Source: Caulobacter sp. SLTY (GTDB taxonomy: Bacteria; Pseudomonadota; Alphaproteobacteria; Caulobacterales; Caulobacteraceae). From it: DNA of 59,489 bases. This document shows positions 32,613 through 41,447 of the stretch, piece by piece (positions within the stretch are counted from its first letter, which is position 1; each line of letters begins with the position of its first letter). The notes under the pieces are model-generated. The model was given only the letters and a program-made list of their open reading frames with translations, searched no databases and was not told the origin of the DNA. Both the position numbers and the translations under genes were made by a program. The stretch spans positions 1-59,489 of the forward strand of contig NZ_JAAALA010000026.1 of the NCBI RefSeq assembly GCF_009905535.1, given 5' to 3'.

Positions 32613-35015
32613 TCACCAGCGGACCACCGCCTTGCCGACCACCCCGGTCGAACCGCTGGTTCCCCAGTGCATCAACCCACCAATGGGCTCCAGCGGCGGC
32701 TTGGCGCCCTGAGGCCAGGACTCCAGCAGCGTCCCAAAATCGACCTCGGCCGATCCATTGCCAGCCGTGGCCGGCCGGAAGGACAGCACCAGGGGCCGAC
32801 CATCACCCGCCCAGCGCAGCCGTTGCCAGACCTTGGGCTTTGAGAGCCAAGCCGTCGGCTGGCCCTGCAGGGTGACGTCCTTGACCGGCGTGGTGAGCTT
32901 GAGGTTCAGCCGGGCGATGCGCGCGCCGGGGGGCGGCGTCAGGGTGATGGTCACCCAGCCATCGGGTTCGATGCGATGGGTCAGGGTCGGGGCTGTGACC
33001 GGGACGGGCTGAACAGGCGCGACGAACACCGGCCGGTCGGCCAGGGGCGGCAGGCTGGCCTCGGTCAGATGCTTGGCCGGCAGGCGGCTGTACAGGGTCA
33101 GGCCCGGCGTTGCCGTCGGGCTGGTCACCCAGGCCTTACCGGACTGCAGGTCGGTGATGTGGGTCAGACTGTAGGTCTCGGGGTAGCGGTCGCTCCAGGG
33201 CTGTCGCGCCATGACGGCAGGTAGGCCCACGGCGATGGCCAGGACGAAGACAATGAGGCCCAGGGCCAGGGGCGGCGGCTCCTTGCCCTTGTCGGGCTGC
33301 GCCAGGGGCCAGAGCGCCAGCGCCGCCAGAAGAGCGAACAGGCCGAGCAGGGCGGGGAAGTCGAGACCCTGGGCGGTCAGGTGGACGTAGACCGCCAGCC
33401 AGCCACAGACGGCGGCGGCGATCAGGGCCAGCAGCGGGGTCATCCGCCCGTCGGCGCCCCAGCGGCTGGCGGCGGCGCCGAGGGCGGCCAGGGTCAGCGG
33501 CCAGGCGAACAGGAAGGCGATTTGGGGTAGCAAGGCCTGAAGGGCGCCGGTGATCACGAAGGCCAGGATCAAGGCACCGGCCCAGGCGGCGGCCCGATCG
33601 ACAGGGCGGCCGACGACGAACACTGCCAGCATGCCAGCGACTACCCCCAGCCCGAGGCCGACGGCATCGAAGCCACCGAACAGGCTGCCCAGGGCGCCGA
33701 TCGCGGCGCCGAGCGGCAGCAGTAGCCAGCGCCGGGCCAGGGTGGCGTTTATCGCCATCGGGACTAGCAGGGTGACCCCAAGACCCAGCACGAACAGCAC
33801 TGTCTCCCACATCGCCCATTCGGCCAGCAGGGGGCGCTGCTCCATAAACCCAAAGCCCACGCCGGTGACACGGCGGGCCAGGTTCAGCACCAGGGCGCTG
33901 GCCACGCCGATCAGCAGGAGGCCGGCGGCGCCCTTGAGGCCATCCATGCGGGGCAGCCGCTCACCGACCCGCCGGGCGCGCCAGCCGGCCAGCAGCAGCA
34001 AACCGCCGGCGAGGGCCAGGACCAGCCAGCCCATCGCGGGCGGATAGGCCAGCACATGGTCGCCGAATGTCTGGCTATAGACGGCGCTGGGCGCCTTGCC
34101 GGGCAGCTTGGGGGCAAAAGCCAGGCCGGCCGTGGCGGCCAGCACCTGGTCACCCATCGACTGCACCGAGCCTTTGTCGAGGTTGGCTACCGTCGCGGTC
34201 GGGGAATGATAGTCGAACTGGCGGCCGATGAAGGCGAAGTTCAGGCCCTGGATGCCCATTCGCTTGGGCACCGAGAAGTCGGTGTCGTTAGGCATCTTCT
34301 CATAGAGGAAGACGGCCAGGGCGCTGCTGATGGGCTTGTCGGCGCTCGATTTGAACACCTCGATCAGCTCGCCGTTGTCCCGCCCGGTCTCGAACATGTT
34401 GGCCCGCCCGCCGTTGCCGCGCGCCTCCATGTTGATGATCAGGCCGGTGCGCTTGGCCAGCGGATGTTGCTTGAAGAACGCCTCGGCGCCGCTGAGGCCC
34501 CACTCCTCCCCGTCGGTGACCAGCACGATGATGTCGCGGGCCGGGACGCCGCGGGACTTGATGGCGCGGATGACCTCCAGGCTGGAGGCCACCCCGGCCG
34601 CGTCGTCGGCCGCGCCGGGTGAGCTGGGAACGCTGTCGTAATGGCTCATCAGCATCAGGGCCGGTGCGGCGCGATCCTTGCCCGGCAGGATGCCGATGAC
34701 GTTCTCCACATGGGCGCCGGTCAGCCAGTCGGGATTGTCGGGCGATACGGGGCTCAGGGCGTCGGCCGCCTGGACCGTGGGCGACAGGCCAAGCTGGGTC
34801 ATCCGGGCGATCAGATAGTCACGGACCTTGGCGTTGGCGGGCGAGCCGATCGGGTGTGGCTCGCGGGCGATGACCGCAATGTCCTTGAGGGCGCGTTCGG
34901 CGGAGAAGACGTCGGCCGGCGCGTTGGCCGGAACCGGCTTGGGCGTGATCGTTCCCTGCCAGGCCAGCAGGGCGGCCAGCGCCAGGGCGATGGCCAGCCA
35001 GATCGTGCGCGTCAT
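32613..35015 (-). CDS. M28 family zinc peptidase with C-terminal multi-helix membrane domain
   Basis: 800 aa. An N-terminal anchor (IWLAIALALAALLAWQG) is followed by an M28 aminopeptidase-like domain with zinc ligands in LMSHYDSVPSSPGAADDAAG, the general base in LVTDGEEWGLSGAEAFF and ALMLMSH context; a later HSPTATVANLDKGSVQSMG holds another ligand histidine. The middle has about eight membrane helices (from MGWLVLALAGGLLLLAGW to LALGLIVFVLAIAVGLPAVM). The C-terminal ~170 residues are a periplasmic beta-rich domain. This resembles ER metallopeptidase-like (FXNA/ERMP1-type) architectures found in some bacteria. Substrate unknown. Confidence 0.85.
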   Translation of the reverse strand: MTRTIWLAIALALAALLAWQGTITPKPVPANAPADVFSAERALKDIAVIAREPHPIGSPANAKVRDYLIARMTQLGLSPTVQAADALSPVSPDNPDWLTGAHVENVIGILPGKDRAAPALMLMSHYDSVPSSPGAADDAAGVASSLEVIRAIKSRGVPARDIIVLVTDGEEWGLSGAEAFFKQHPLAKRTGLIINMEARGNGGRANMFETGRDNGELIEVFKSSADKPISSALAVFLYEKMPNDTDFSVPKRMGIQGLNFAFIGRQFDYHSPTATVANLDKGSVQSMGDQVLAATAGLAFAPKLPGKAPSAVYSQTFGDHVLAYPPAMGWLVLALAGGLLLLAGWRARRVGERLPRMDGLKGAAGLLLIGVASALVLNLARRVTGVGFGFMEQRPLLAEWAMWETVLFVLGLGVTLLVPMAINATLARRWLLLPLGAAIGALGSLFGGFDAVGLGLGVVAGMLAVFVVGRPVDRAAAWAGALILAFVITGALQALLPQIAFLFAWPLTLAALGAAASRWGADGRMTPLLALIAAAVCGWLAVYVHLTAQGLDFPALLGLFALLAALALWPLAQPDKGKEPPPLALGLIVFVLAIAVGLPAVMARQPWSDRYPETYSLTHITDLQSGKAWVTSPTATPGLTLYSRLPAKHLTEASLPPLADRPVFVAPVQPVPVTAPTLTHRIEPDGWVTITLTPPPGARIARLNLKLTTPVKDVTLQGQPTAWLSKPKVWQRLRWAGDGRPLVLSFRPATAGNGSAEVDFGTLLESWPQGAKPPLEPIGGLMHWGTSGSTGVVGKAVVRW

Positions 35016-35110
35016 GTCCCGTTCCCCATACGTCGGGTTGCGAGGGGGCCACGCGTCGCCGGTTCGCGCAAGGTCGTTGCCGGCCGTGCGGCGCGTGCCA
35101 CAATGGGTCC

Positions 35111-35782
35111 ATGCGTGTTGTCTGGATTCCGCTGCTGTTGATGGCCGTCGCGCTGGCTGGCGGGGCGCGGGCGACCGAGCCCGGCTACAAGCCGCCCAAA
35201 TGGGCGACCCTGCCGAGCGGGGAGGTTGTCGATCGCTTCTTCCCGAACGCCGCGTATCGGGCCGGGATCGGGGGAAGGGTGGTGTTGAAGTGCACCGTCA
35301 CGATCGCAGGCAAGCCGATCGACTGCGAGGTGATCAGCGAAGATCCGACCGGCTACGGCTTCGGTCCGGCGGCGATCCGGGTGCTCGAGACTGAAGGCCT
35401 GTTCGAACCCGCGATGAGGAATGGCGCCCCGGAGGAGGCCCGCATAAGGATTCCATTTTCCTTCCAAGCGCCGGAGGAGCCGGAAGACGGCGTGTTGCTG
35501 GAACGCTCACCGCTCAGTCTCGACGAGACCCTGGCCTGCCTGGCGGTGACCCTCGACGATGGCTCGGTCAACGCCGATGAGAGTGACCAGAAGTACGGCT
35601 TCCTCTGGTACGCCCTCGCTTCGCTCGAGTTCGCGATCCATGGCGTCGGACCAGACGAGTCGGCGGATCGGATCGACAAAGCCCTGGTCCGCGCTGCTCG
35701 CCTGCGGGGCGATCCCGCCCAGGCGGCGGTGCGGTCCGACTGCATGATCGCGATCGATGAAGTCTTGTCGGGGATGCAATGA
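35111..35782 (+). CDS. TonB C-terminal-domain periplasmic protein
   Basis: 223 aa. A signal peptide (VVWIPLLLMAVALAGGARA) leads to a TonB-like C-terminal fold: YRAGIGGRVVLKCTVTIAGK, IDCEVISEDPTGYGFGPAAI, FEPAMRNGAPEEARIRIPFS. There is no membrane anchor or proline-rich stalk, so it is not an energy-transducing TonB. The remaining 100 residues are a helical extension of unknown role with cysteines (LACLAV, SDCMIA). The next gene starts inside its stop (ATGA overlap), so both are co-translated. Confidence 0.75.
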   Translation: MRVVWIPLLLMAVALAGGARATEPGYKPPKWATLPSGEVVDRFFPNAAYRAGIGGRVVLKCTVTIAGKPIDCEVISEDPTGYGFGPAAIRVLETEGLFEPAMRNGAPEEARIRIPFSFQAPEEPEDGVLLERSPLSLDETLACLAVTLDDGSVNADESDQKYGFLWYALASLEFAIHGVGPDESADRIDKALVRAARLRGDPAQAAVRSDCMIAIDEVLSGMQ

Positions 35783-36132
35783 TCCTGCTTTCGCTGATGC
35801 TCGCCGCCACCCTGCTGGCCGATCCCGATCCCGAGCCCGGTTCGGTCGAGGACTGCCTGGCCTGGAGTGTCGCCGACCTCGACGTCGCGCCCGCCGCCGA
35901 GAGGCGGGAATGGAACGGCCGGGTTCACCAGGTCAGCACCCTGCACTTTGCTTTCGCGATGAACCGTTCGATGACTGCCGTCGATATTCTCAAGGAGCAG
36001 CGCGAGCTTGTCCGGCTTGGGCATAGCCGCAAGACCCTGCGGAGCAAGGATCGAGACGCCTGCCTGAAGTCGTTTCCCAAGCCCGATCCCGAGGATATCC
36101 CGCCCCTGGAAACGAAAACGCCCGCCGGTTAG
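35779..36132 (+). CDS. Secreted hypothetical protein
   Basis: 117 aa. A short signal-like start (MILLSLMLAATLLADPDPEP) and a helical body: DCLAWSVADLDVAPAAERRE, VSTLHFAFAMNRSMTAVDIL, RDACLKSF. Two cysteines could form a disulfide. Not recognised. It is coupled to the TonB-domain gene by a 4-bp overlap and ends in a hairpin shared with ctrA. Confidence 0.55.
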   Translation: MILLSLMLAATLLADPDPEPGSVEDCLAWSVADLDVAPAAERREWNGRVHQVSTLHFAFAMNRSMTAVDILKEQRELVRLGHSRKTLRSKDRDACLKSFPKPDPEDIPPLETKTPAG

Positions 36133-36140
36133 GGCGGGCG
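36115..36140 (-). terminator. Terminator of ctrA (shared hairpin with convergent gene)
   Basis: CGCCCGCC (36119-36126), loop GGTTAG, GGCGGGCG (36133-36140). On the minus strand it is followed by TTTTCG, so it terminates ctrA. On the plus strand no T run follows. Confidence 0.8.
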
Positions 36141-36165
36141 CTCGTCAGTTCGATGCGGCTTGAAC

Positions 36166-36861
36166 CTAGGCTGCGACCACGCCGTCTTGCGGGTCGCGCA
36201 GCACGTAGCCGCGGCCCCAGACGGTCTCGATATGGTGCTGGCCGCCGCTGGCCGTGGCCAGCTTCTTGCGCAGCTTGCAGATGAAGACGTCGATGATCTT
36301 CAGTTCCGGCTCGTCCATGCCGCCGTAGAGGTGATTGAGGAACATCTCCTTGGTCAGGGTCGTGCCCTTGCGCAGGGAGAGCAGCTCCAGCATCTGGTAT
36401 TCCTTGCCGGTCAGGTGGACGCGGCTGCCGGCCACTTCGACGGTCTTGGCGTCGAGGTTCACAGCGATGTCGCCGGTCTGGATGACGGCCTGGGCATGGC
36501 CCTTGGAGCGTCGGACGACCGCGTGGATGCGCGCGACCATCTCGTCCTTGTGGAAGGGCTTGGTCATGTAGTCGTCGGCCCCGCCGCCGAGCGTCTTGAC
36601 CTTGGTGTCGATCTCGGCGGTGCCCGAGAGGATCATGATCGGGGTGTTGATCTTGCCGTTGCGCAGGGTCCGCAGCACGTCCATGCCGGACATATCGGGC
36701 AGGTTGAGGTCGAGCAGGATGAGGTCGTAGTCGTAGATCTTGCCCAGATCGACGCCTTCCTCGCCCAGGTCCGTCGTATAGACGTTGAACCCTTCGGACT
36801 TGAGCATCAGCTCGATCGTTTGCGCCGTGGCGCTATCGTCCTCGATCAACAGAACTCGCAT
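36166..36861 (-). CDS. ctrA: Cell-cycle master response regulator CtrA
   Basis: 231 aa, OmpR-type. The receiver has D51 as phospho-acceptor in [17 protein letters not shown]7/D8/D9 and the lysine of [10 protein letters not shown]. The DNA-binding domain is [39 protein letters not shown] and [16 protein letters not shown]. Over most of its length it is nearly identical to Caulobacter CtrA. The C-terminus ends in Ala-Ala, the signal needed for ClpXP degradation. CtrA silences the replication origin and drives flagellar, division and methylation genes. It is transcribed alone, toward the TonB-domain genes, with a rich regulatory region upstream. Confidence 0.98.
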   Translation of the reverse strand: MRVLLIEDDSATAQTIELMLKSEGFNVYTTDLGEEGVDLGKIYDYDLILLDLNLPDMSGMDVLRTLRNGKINTPIMILSGTAEIDTKVKTLGGGADDYMTKPFHKDEMVARIHAVVRRSKGHAQAVIQTGDIAVNLDAKTVEVAGSRVHLTGKEYQMLELLSLRKGTTLTKEMFLNHLYGGMDEPELKIIDVFICKLRKKLATASGGQHHIETVWGRGYVLRDPQDGVVAA

Positions 36862-37189
36862 CCAAGGTCCTCCCCGCGCCCAGCGGAACTAGATCGTCTT
36901 GCCCGGACGGAATCCTTCGTCCTTGCCCGCCGGTTAATTTCCGGCGGGTGGGGTTTAAGACTGGTTAATGGTGAACGGCCCGTTGGAAAGAATCGTTAAG
37001 CCGATTTGCGAATCGGGGGCAAGCGGGGTTCCGAAAAAGGCCCGGCGGGCGGGGGATGACTCTTTCGTGATCGGTTCGGGTCGTTCGGCCAAGGCGTTGG
37101 CGGTTAAGGGTTTTGCCGCTTTCCGGGATTGAGGGCGCGGCCGTTTGACTCAGGGGCCGGTAGGGTGGCGGGTTGCGACACCGTGTCCG
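36862..37189 (-). promoter_or_regulatory. ctrA upstream regulatory region
   Basis: 328 bp without a gene. It holds five GANTC sites (starting at 36910, 36990, 37010, 37058, 37147) and five TTAA half-sites (36934, 36955, 36965, 36996, 37104). The pair at 36955/36965 reads, on the minus strand, ATTAACCAGTCTTAAAC, i.e. TTAA-N6-TTAA, one base short of the classic N7 spacing. TTAACC forms occur at 36932-36937 and 36963-36968. This matches what is known of Caulobacter ctrA: activation by GcrA at hemimethylated GANTC (P1) and autoregulation by CtrA (P2). Which site belongs to which promoter cannot be decided here. Confidence 0.7.
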
Positions 37190-38095
37190 TCAGGCGGCCT
37201 TGGGGAACACGCCCGCGCGGCTGAGGGACGAGGCGGGCGCCTTGCCGATCCGTTCGCCGACCCAGGCGGCGGTTTCGATAAGACGTTCGAGGTCCAGGCC
37301 GGTGTCGAATCCGGCGCGGGTCAGCATGTAGACCAGGTCTTCGGTGCCGATGTTGCCGGTGGCGGCGGGGGCGAAGGGGCAGCCGCCGAGGCCGCCGACC
37401 GAGGCGTCGAGGATGTCGACCCCGGCCTCTACTCCGGCGAAGGCGTTGGCCAGGCCGGTGTTGCGGGTGTCGTGGAAGTGCAGGCGAAGCTTGATGTCGC
37501 CGATGACCTGGCGGACGGCTTCGATGCGCTTGCGGACCGTCCAGGGGTCGGCCACTCCGATGGTGTCTGCCAGGGCGATTTCCTCCACCCCCAGCGCGGC
37601 GGCGGCGCGGCAAATGGAAACGACCTGCGCTTCCGGCACCTCCCCGTCGAAGGGGCAGCCGAAGGCGACCGATACGGTCGCGGTGATCGGCGGGCCGCCG
37701 CTGGCGCCTCGCTTGGCCACGATCGCCCCGAGAGCATCGACCTGTTCGGCCACCGAGGCGCCCTGGTTGCGGATGCCGAAGCCGTCGCTGGCGCAGACCA
37801 CGATGTTGGCCTCGTCGCAGGCGGCCTCGACGCAGCGGTCCCAGCCGCGCTCGTTGAGCACCAGGCCAATGCGGCTGCGGCCATCCTGGTGGGGCAGGGC
37901 GGCCATGATCTCCTCGGCGCCGGCCATCTGGGGCACGCGCTTGGGATTGACGAAGCTGACCACCTCCTGTCGCTTCACGCCGCAGGCTTCCAGCCGGGTG
38001 ATCAGCTCGACGCGTTCAGCCGGCTCGAGAATGGCCTTCTCGTTCTGCAGGCCGTCGCGGGCGCCGACTTCGACGATCTCGATGAAACGGCTCAT
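37190..38095 (-). CDS. mvaB: Hydroxymethylglutaryl-CoA lyase
   Basis: 301 aa TIM-barrel enzyme cleaving HMG-CoA to acetyl-CoA and acetoacetate in leucine breakdown. Motifs are VEVGARDGLQNEK (metal-binding aspartate and catalytic arginine), VSFVNPKRVPQM, RLHFHDTRNTGLANAF (HxH metal ligands) and GGLGGCPFAPAATGNIGTED with the catalytic cysteine. The length is standard. It starts 2 bp after the GT39 stop, so both are on one transcript, although their functions are unrelated. Confidence 0.92.
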   Translation of the reverse strand: MSRFIEIVEVGARDGLQNEKAILEPAERVELITRLEACGVKRQEVVSFVNPKRVPQMAGAEEIMAALPHQDGRSRIGLVLNERGWDRCVEAACDEANIVVCASDGFGIRNQGASVAEQVDALGAIVAKRGASGGPPITATVSVAFGCPFDGEVPEAQVVSICRAAAALGVEEIALADTIGVADPWTVRKRIEAVRQVIGDIKLRLHFHDTRNTGLANAFAGVEAGVDILDASVGGLGGCPFAPAATGNIGTEDLVYMLTRAGFDTGLDLERLIETAAWVGERIGKAPASSLSRAGVFPKAA

Positions 38096-38097
38096 GC

Positions 38098-39852
38098 TTA
38101 CTCCTCGTCGGGCTCTGAAACCGGGGCGGCGGTGCGCGCGCCTGGTGTGGCGGCGGCCGGCTGGCGGGCCAGGTCGGTAGCGCGGGGAACGCCGCGGTAC
38201 AGGGTCAGGTCCATGTCGTCCCCATTGCTGTAGTTGATGGCCTTCAGCCGGGTGATCGGGTCGACCTTGACGCCGGAGGCCTTCATCAGGGCCAGGAACT
38301 CGGCCTGCTCCCGCTTTTCGACGATGGCGGGGCGGCCCTCGGCCAGGGCGCGGACGGCGTCCTCTGGCCCGCCCAGGCCCGTGCGGGTGCCCAGCGCGAA
38401 GACCAGGCTGGGCTCCGAATAGCCGGCCACCTCGACGGGGCCAGGCGCACGGCCCTCGCGGGGGTCAAGGCCAGTCCGCTCCAGGGCCATGGCGGTGCGC
38501 CGGGCCAGCCACAGGGGCTCCAGACGCGGGGCCAGCTGGCCGACGATGAAGGCGTGGCTGAGCAAGCCGAGAACGCCGACCGTGACGACTGTGCCCAAGG
38601 GCTTGCCGCGATAGAGCAGGATGCCGCCGGCGATGGCCGTGGCCAGGAACAGGCCGGCGGTCAGGATGGTCCAGATCAGGTCCGGCTGGTCGCCGTACTC
38701 GACCATCGCGGCAATGCAGACCCCGGCGAGGAGGACGCCGCCCAGGCCCAGCAGGGCGACGCCGGCAATGCGGGTCCAGCGGCCGGGCGCTGCCATGACG
38801 GCGGCAGCGACCAGCCAGAACAGGGCCGCGTGGGCGGGCAGGGTGTAGTGCGGCAGCTTGGTCGGGAGGATCTCGAAGGCCAGCCAGGTGGGGACCAGCC
38901 AGCAGAGGGCGAAGCGGACGCCCGGCTCATTGCGCTGCTTCCAGGCCAGCATCACGGCGGCGGGGACCAGCAGAATCCAGGGAAACAGGGTCAGCGGCGA
39001 GACCATCAGGTGGTAGCCGAAGATGCCGCCATGCCGCTCGTGGCCCCCGGCCAGCTTGGGGGCCAGGTCGCCGCCGATCGCCGCGCCCCAGAAGGCGCCG
39101 TCGCTGGCCACGCTGATGGCCACCGCCCAAGGACCGAACACGGCCAGCACCAGGACCAGGCCCCAGCCCCAGCTGAGGTTCCGCATCCACTTGGCGTCGC
39201 GGTCCCAGACCCACAGGGCGGCCAGGGTCAGCAGGAAGACCATCAGGATCACCGGCCCCTTGACCAGCACCCCGAAGGCGATGCCCAGCCAGAGCAGCAA
39301 TCGGGTTCGCCAACCCGCTGTGCCTATGCCTTTTGACGCCCCGTAGAGCCGCGCCAGGGCGGCCATGGCCAGGGTGGTGCAGCCGGCCAGCATGGCGTCG
39401 GTCTTGGCGATGAAGGCCTCCGTCGACAGCAGGAAGCCGGCGGCGAACATGGCGCCCGCCAGGAGGGCGGTGCGGTCGCCCCAAAAGGCGCGGGCCCCCC
39501 AGACGCAGGCGGCGGCGGCCAGCATGGCGCCCAGCAGGCTGGGGATGCGGTAGGCCCAGATGTCGCGGTCCTCGACGCTGGAGAACAGGGCGACGCTGGC
39601 GGCCTGGAACCAGTGGATGCCGACCGGCTTCTTGTCGCGCGACTGGTCCTGGAAGTTGATGGAAACGAAGTCGCCGGTCTCCAGCATCTGGGCCGTGGCC
39701 TGGGCGAAGCGGCTCTCGTCGCGGTCGAGCGAGGGCATGGCCATCACGCCTGGAAGGCCGGCCAGGAAGGCGATCAGGGCGGCCACGGCGGGACCACGCC
39801 AGCCCTTGGCCAGGGTGTCCAGCAAGGCGTCGAGACGGGATTCGAGGCTCAT
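38098..39852 (-). CDS. GT39/ArnT-like membrane glycosyltransferase
   Basis: 584 aa with about a dozen membrane helices. The PMT/ArnT-type motifs are on the first periplasmic loop: PSLDRDESRFAQATAQMLET (acidic DRDE) and SRDKKPVGIHWFQAASVALF. PLTLFPWILLVPAAVMLAW and LWLGIAFGVLVKGPVILMVF are also typical. The C-terminal ~100 residues are a soluble domain. It would move a sugar from a polyprenyl-phosphate carrier to an envelope acceptor. The divergent neighbour is a GT2 enzyme of the type that makes such carriers, so they are likely partners. Confidence 0.87.
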   Translation of the reverse strand: MSLESRLDALLDTLAKGWRGPAVAALIAFLAGLPGVMAMPSLDRDESRFAQATAQMLETGDFVSINFQDQSRDKKPVGIHWFQAASVALFSSVEDRDIWAYRIPSLLGAMLAAAACVWGARAFWGDRTALLAGAMFAAGFLLSTEAFIAKTDAMLAGCTTLAMAALARLYGASKGIGTAGWRTRLLLWLGIAFGVLVKGPVILMVFLLTLAALWVWDRDAKWMRNLSWGWGLVLVLAVFGPWAVAISVASDGAFWGAAIGGDLAPKLAGGHERHGGIFGYHLMVSPLTLFPWILLVPAAVMLAWKQRNEPGVRFALCWLVPTWLAFEILPTKLPHYTLPAHAALFWLVAAAVMAAPGRWTRIAGVALLGLGGVLLAGVCIAAMVEYGDQPDLIWTILTAGLFLATAIAGGILLYRGKPLGTVVTVGVLGLLSHAFIVGQLAPRLEPLWLARRTAMALERTGLDPREGRAPGPVEVAGYSEPSLVFALGTRTGLGGPEDAVRALAEGRPAIVEKREQAEFLALMKASGVKVDPITRLKAINYSNGDDMDLTLYRGVPRATDLARQPAAATPGARTAAPVSEPDEE

Positions 39853-39923
39853 GTCGCGCTTGATAGCATGTTCCGCCAGCCGCCTATCCTTCCTTGAAGG
39901 CCGAATTCAGGTATGGAGGGCGC

Positions 39924-40652
39924 ATGCAAAATCCGGTTCCCGACTATTCGATCGTGGTGCCCGTCTATGACGAGGGCGAGGCCGCGCCGGCGCTGGCGCG
40001 CGAGATCGCCGCGGCGTTCGGAGACCGGTCCTATGAGCTGATCTTCGTCAATGACGCCAGCAAGGACGACACCCAGGCGCGGCTGACGGCGCTCAAGGCC
40101 GAGATCCCGCAGCTGCGGGTGCTGGCCCACCGGAAGAACAGCGGCCAGAGCCGGGCGATCCGCTCGGGCGTGCGGGCGGCGCGGGCCCCGATCATCGTGA
40201 CCCTGGACGGCGACGGCCAGAACGACCCGGCCGACGCCCCCCGCCTGGCCGAGCGGCTGAAGGCCTCGCCCGAGACGGTGGGGCTGATCGGCGGCGAACG
40301 GGTCAAGCGCCAGGACAGCGAGGCCAAACGCTGGGCCAGCCGCTGGGCCAACCGCATCCGCCGGCGGCTGCTGAACGATGACTGCAACGACACCGGCTGC
40401 GGGCTGAAGGCCTTCCGCCGCGACGTCTTCCTGGCGCTCCCCTACTTCGACCACATCCACCGCTACCTGCCGGCCCTGGTGCTGCGCGAGGGGTATCAGA
40501 CGGCGTTCGAGCCGGTGAACCACCGGCACCGAGAGAGCGGGGTGTCGAAATACAACAACTGGGGCCGGCTGAAGGCCTCGGTCAGCGACCTGCTGGGCGT
40601 GATGTGGCTGAACACCCGGGCGCGCAACCCGCAGGGCGTGGACGAGGTCTAG
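39924..40652 (+). CDS. GT2 family glycosyltransferase (polyprenyl-phosphate sugar synthase type)
   Basis: 242 aa, DPM1/ArnC-like: YSIVVPVYDEGEAAPALARE, ELIFVNDASKDDTQARLTAL, LAHRKNSGQSRAIRSGVRAA, and the DxD-containing TLDGDGQNDPADAPRLAERL. GCGLKAFRRDVFLALPYFDH, RYLPALVLREGYQTAFEPVN and HRHRESGVSKYNNWGRLK are characteristic of enzymes loading a sugar onto polyprenyl phosphate. There are no C-terminal membrane helices. The ATG at 39924 begins the domain; an in-frame codon at 39894 is less likely. Confidence 0.9.
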   Translation: MQNPVPDYSIVVPVYDEGEAAPALAREIAAAFGDRSYELIFVNDASKDDTQARLTALKAEIPQLRVLAHRKNSGQSRAIRSGVRAARAPIIVTLDGDGQNDPADAPRLAERLKASPETVGLIGGERVKRQDSEAKRWASRWANRIRRRLLNDDCNDTGCGLKAFRRDVFLALPYFDHIHRYLPALVLREGYQTAFEPVNHRHRESGVSKYNNWGRLKASVSDLLGVMWLNTRARNPQGVDEV

Positions 40653-40675
40653 GGGCGTCGAGGGGCGGGGCGAAG

Positions 40676-41236
40676 GTGGCTAAACTATACGAGCGGTTGG
40701 ACGACAACCTCATCACCTTCATCAAGGCCCAGAAGCTGTTCTTCGTGGCCACCGCGCCCCTGTCCGCGGAGGGGTCGGTGAATGTGTCGCCCAAGGGGTA
40801 TGACAGCCTGGCGATTATCGATCCGGTGACGGTGGCTTATCTGGACCTCGGCGGGTCGGGCATTGAGACGCATGCGCATGTTCGGGAGAATGGGCGGATT
40901 ACGTTGATGTTCTGCGCGTTCGAGGGGGCGGCGAGCATCCTGCGGCTCTATGGGACCGGGGAGGCGGTGGCGTTCGGGGAGCCTGGGTTCGCCGAAAAGA
41001 TGGCGCTGTTTCCGGGGTTCGAGCGGGCTCGAGGGATCGTGACCGTGCGGATCCGGCGGATCTCCGACAGCTGTGGCTGGGGGGTGCCGTTCTTTGAGTA
41101 CCAGGGGGAGCGGGATCAGCTGCGCCGGCATGTGGACCATCGGCCGCAGGATGAATGGGCGGAGCGGCGGTACGAAAGCAATGCGCTGTCGATCGATGGG
41201 CTGCCGGGACTGGTGCGGCCGATGGGGAAAGGTTGA
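40676..41236 (+). CDS. Pyridoxamine 5'-phosphate oxidase-like flavin-fold protein
   Basis: 186 aa from a GTG at 40676. The split-barrel fold is indicated by LITFIKAQKLFFVATAPLSA, VNVSPKGYDSLAIIDPVTVA, ENGRITLMFCAFEGAASILR, LYGTGEAVAF. The C-terminal SCGWGVPFFEYQGERDQLRR and VRPMGKG fit the pyridoxamine 5'-phosphate oxidase-like family of FMN or F420 users; the true activity is unknown. It follows the GT2 gene by 23 bp and may be co-transcribed. Upstream longer frames overlap GT2. Confidence 0.82.
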   Translation: MAKLYERLDDNLITFIKAQKLFFVATAPLSAEGSVNVSPKGYDSLAIIDPVTVAYLDLGGSGIETHAHVRENGRITLMFCAFEGAASILRLYGTGEAVAFGEPGFAEKMALFPGFERARGIVTVRIRRISDSCGWGVPFFEYQGERDQLRRHVDHRPQDEWAERRYESNALSIDGLPGLVRPMGKG

Positions 41237-41249
41237 CCTCGTAGCCGGC

Positions 41250-41358
41250 TACCTGTCCCCGGTTTGCGCCGGCGGTGGGTCTGGTGCGGTTCAGCCGATT
41301 GTTGACTGGCGGTTGAGGCGAGGGCCGGTTTGGAGCCGGCGCTGACCGGGGACAGGTA
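41250..41358. repeat. ~110-bp element with 14-bp terminal inverted repeats, copy A
   Basis: Begins TACCTGTCCCCGGT (41250-41263) and ends ACCGGGGACAGGTA (41345-41358), perfect 14-bp inverted repeats. The interior matches copy B at 55637-55747 in several blocks (GCGAGG-GCCGGT/GCGAGG-GGCGGT; CCGG-GCTGACC near the end). It lies 13 bp after the preceding stop and is non-coding. The termini resemble those of REP-like or small non-autonomous mobile elements. Confidence 0.75.
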
Positions 41359-41387
41359 GCGGCGCTGGTGCGCCGCAACCTTTTCCC

Positions 41388-41416
41388 TTGACCATAATGC
41401 ACATTTGTAGATTAAT
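41388..41416 (+). promoter_or_regulatory. Sigma-70-like promoter
   Basis: TTGACC (41388-41393), 17-bp spacer, ATTAAT (41411-41416). It lies 31 bp before the lipoprotein start and just outside repeat copy A, in an A/T-rich patch. Confidence 0.45.
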
Positions 41417-41447
41417 GAGGTTACGTTTGTAGCTTCGGAGGTTTGCG

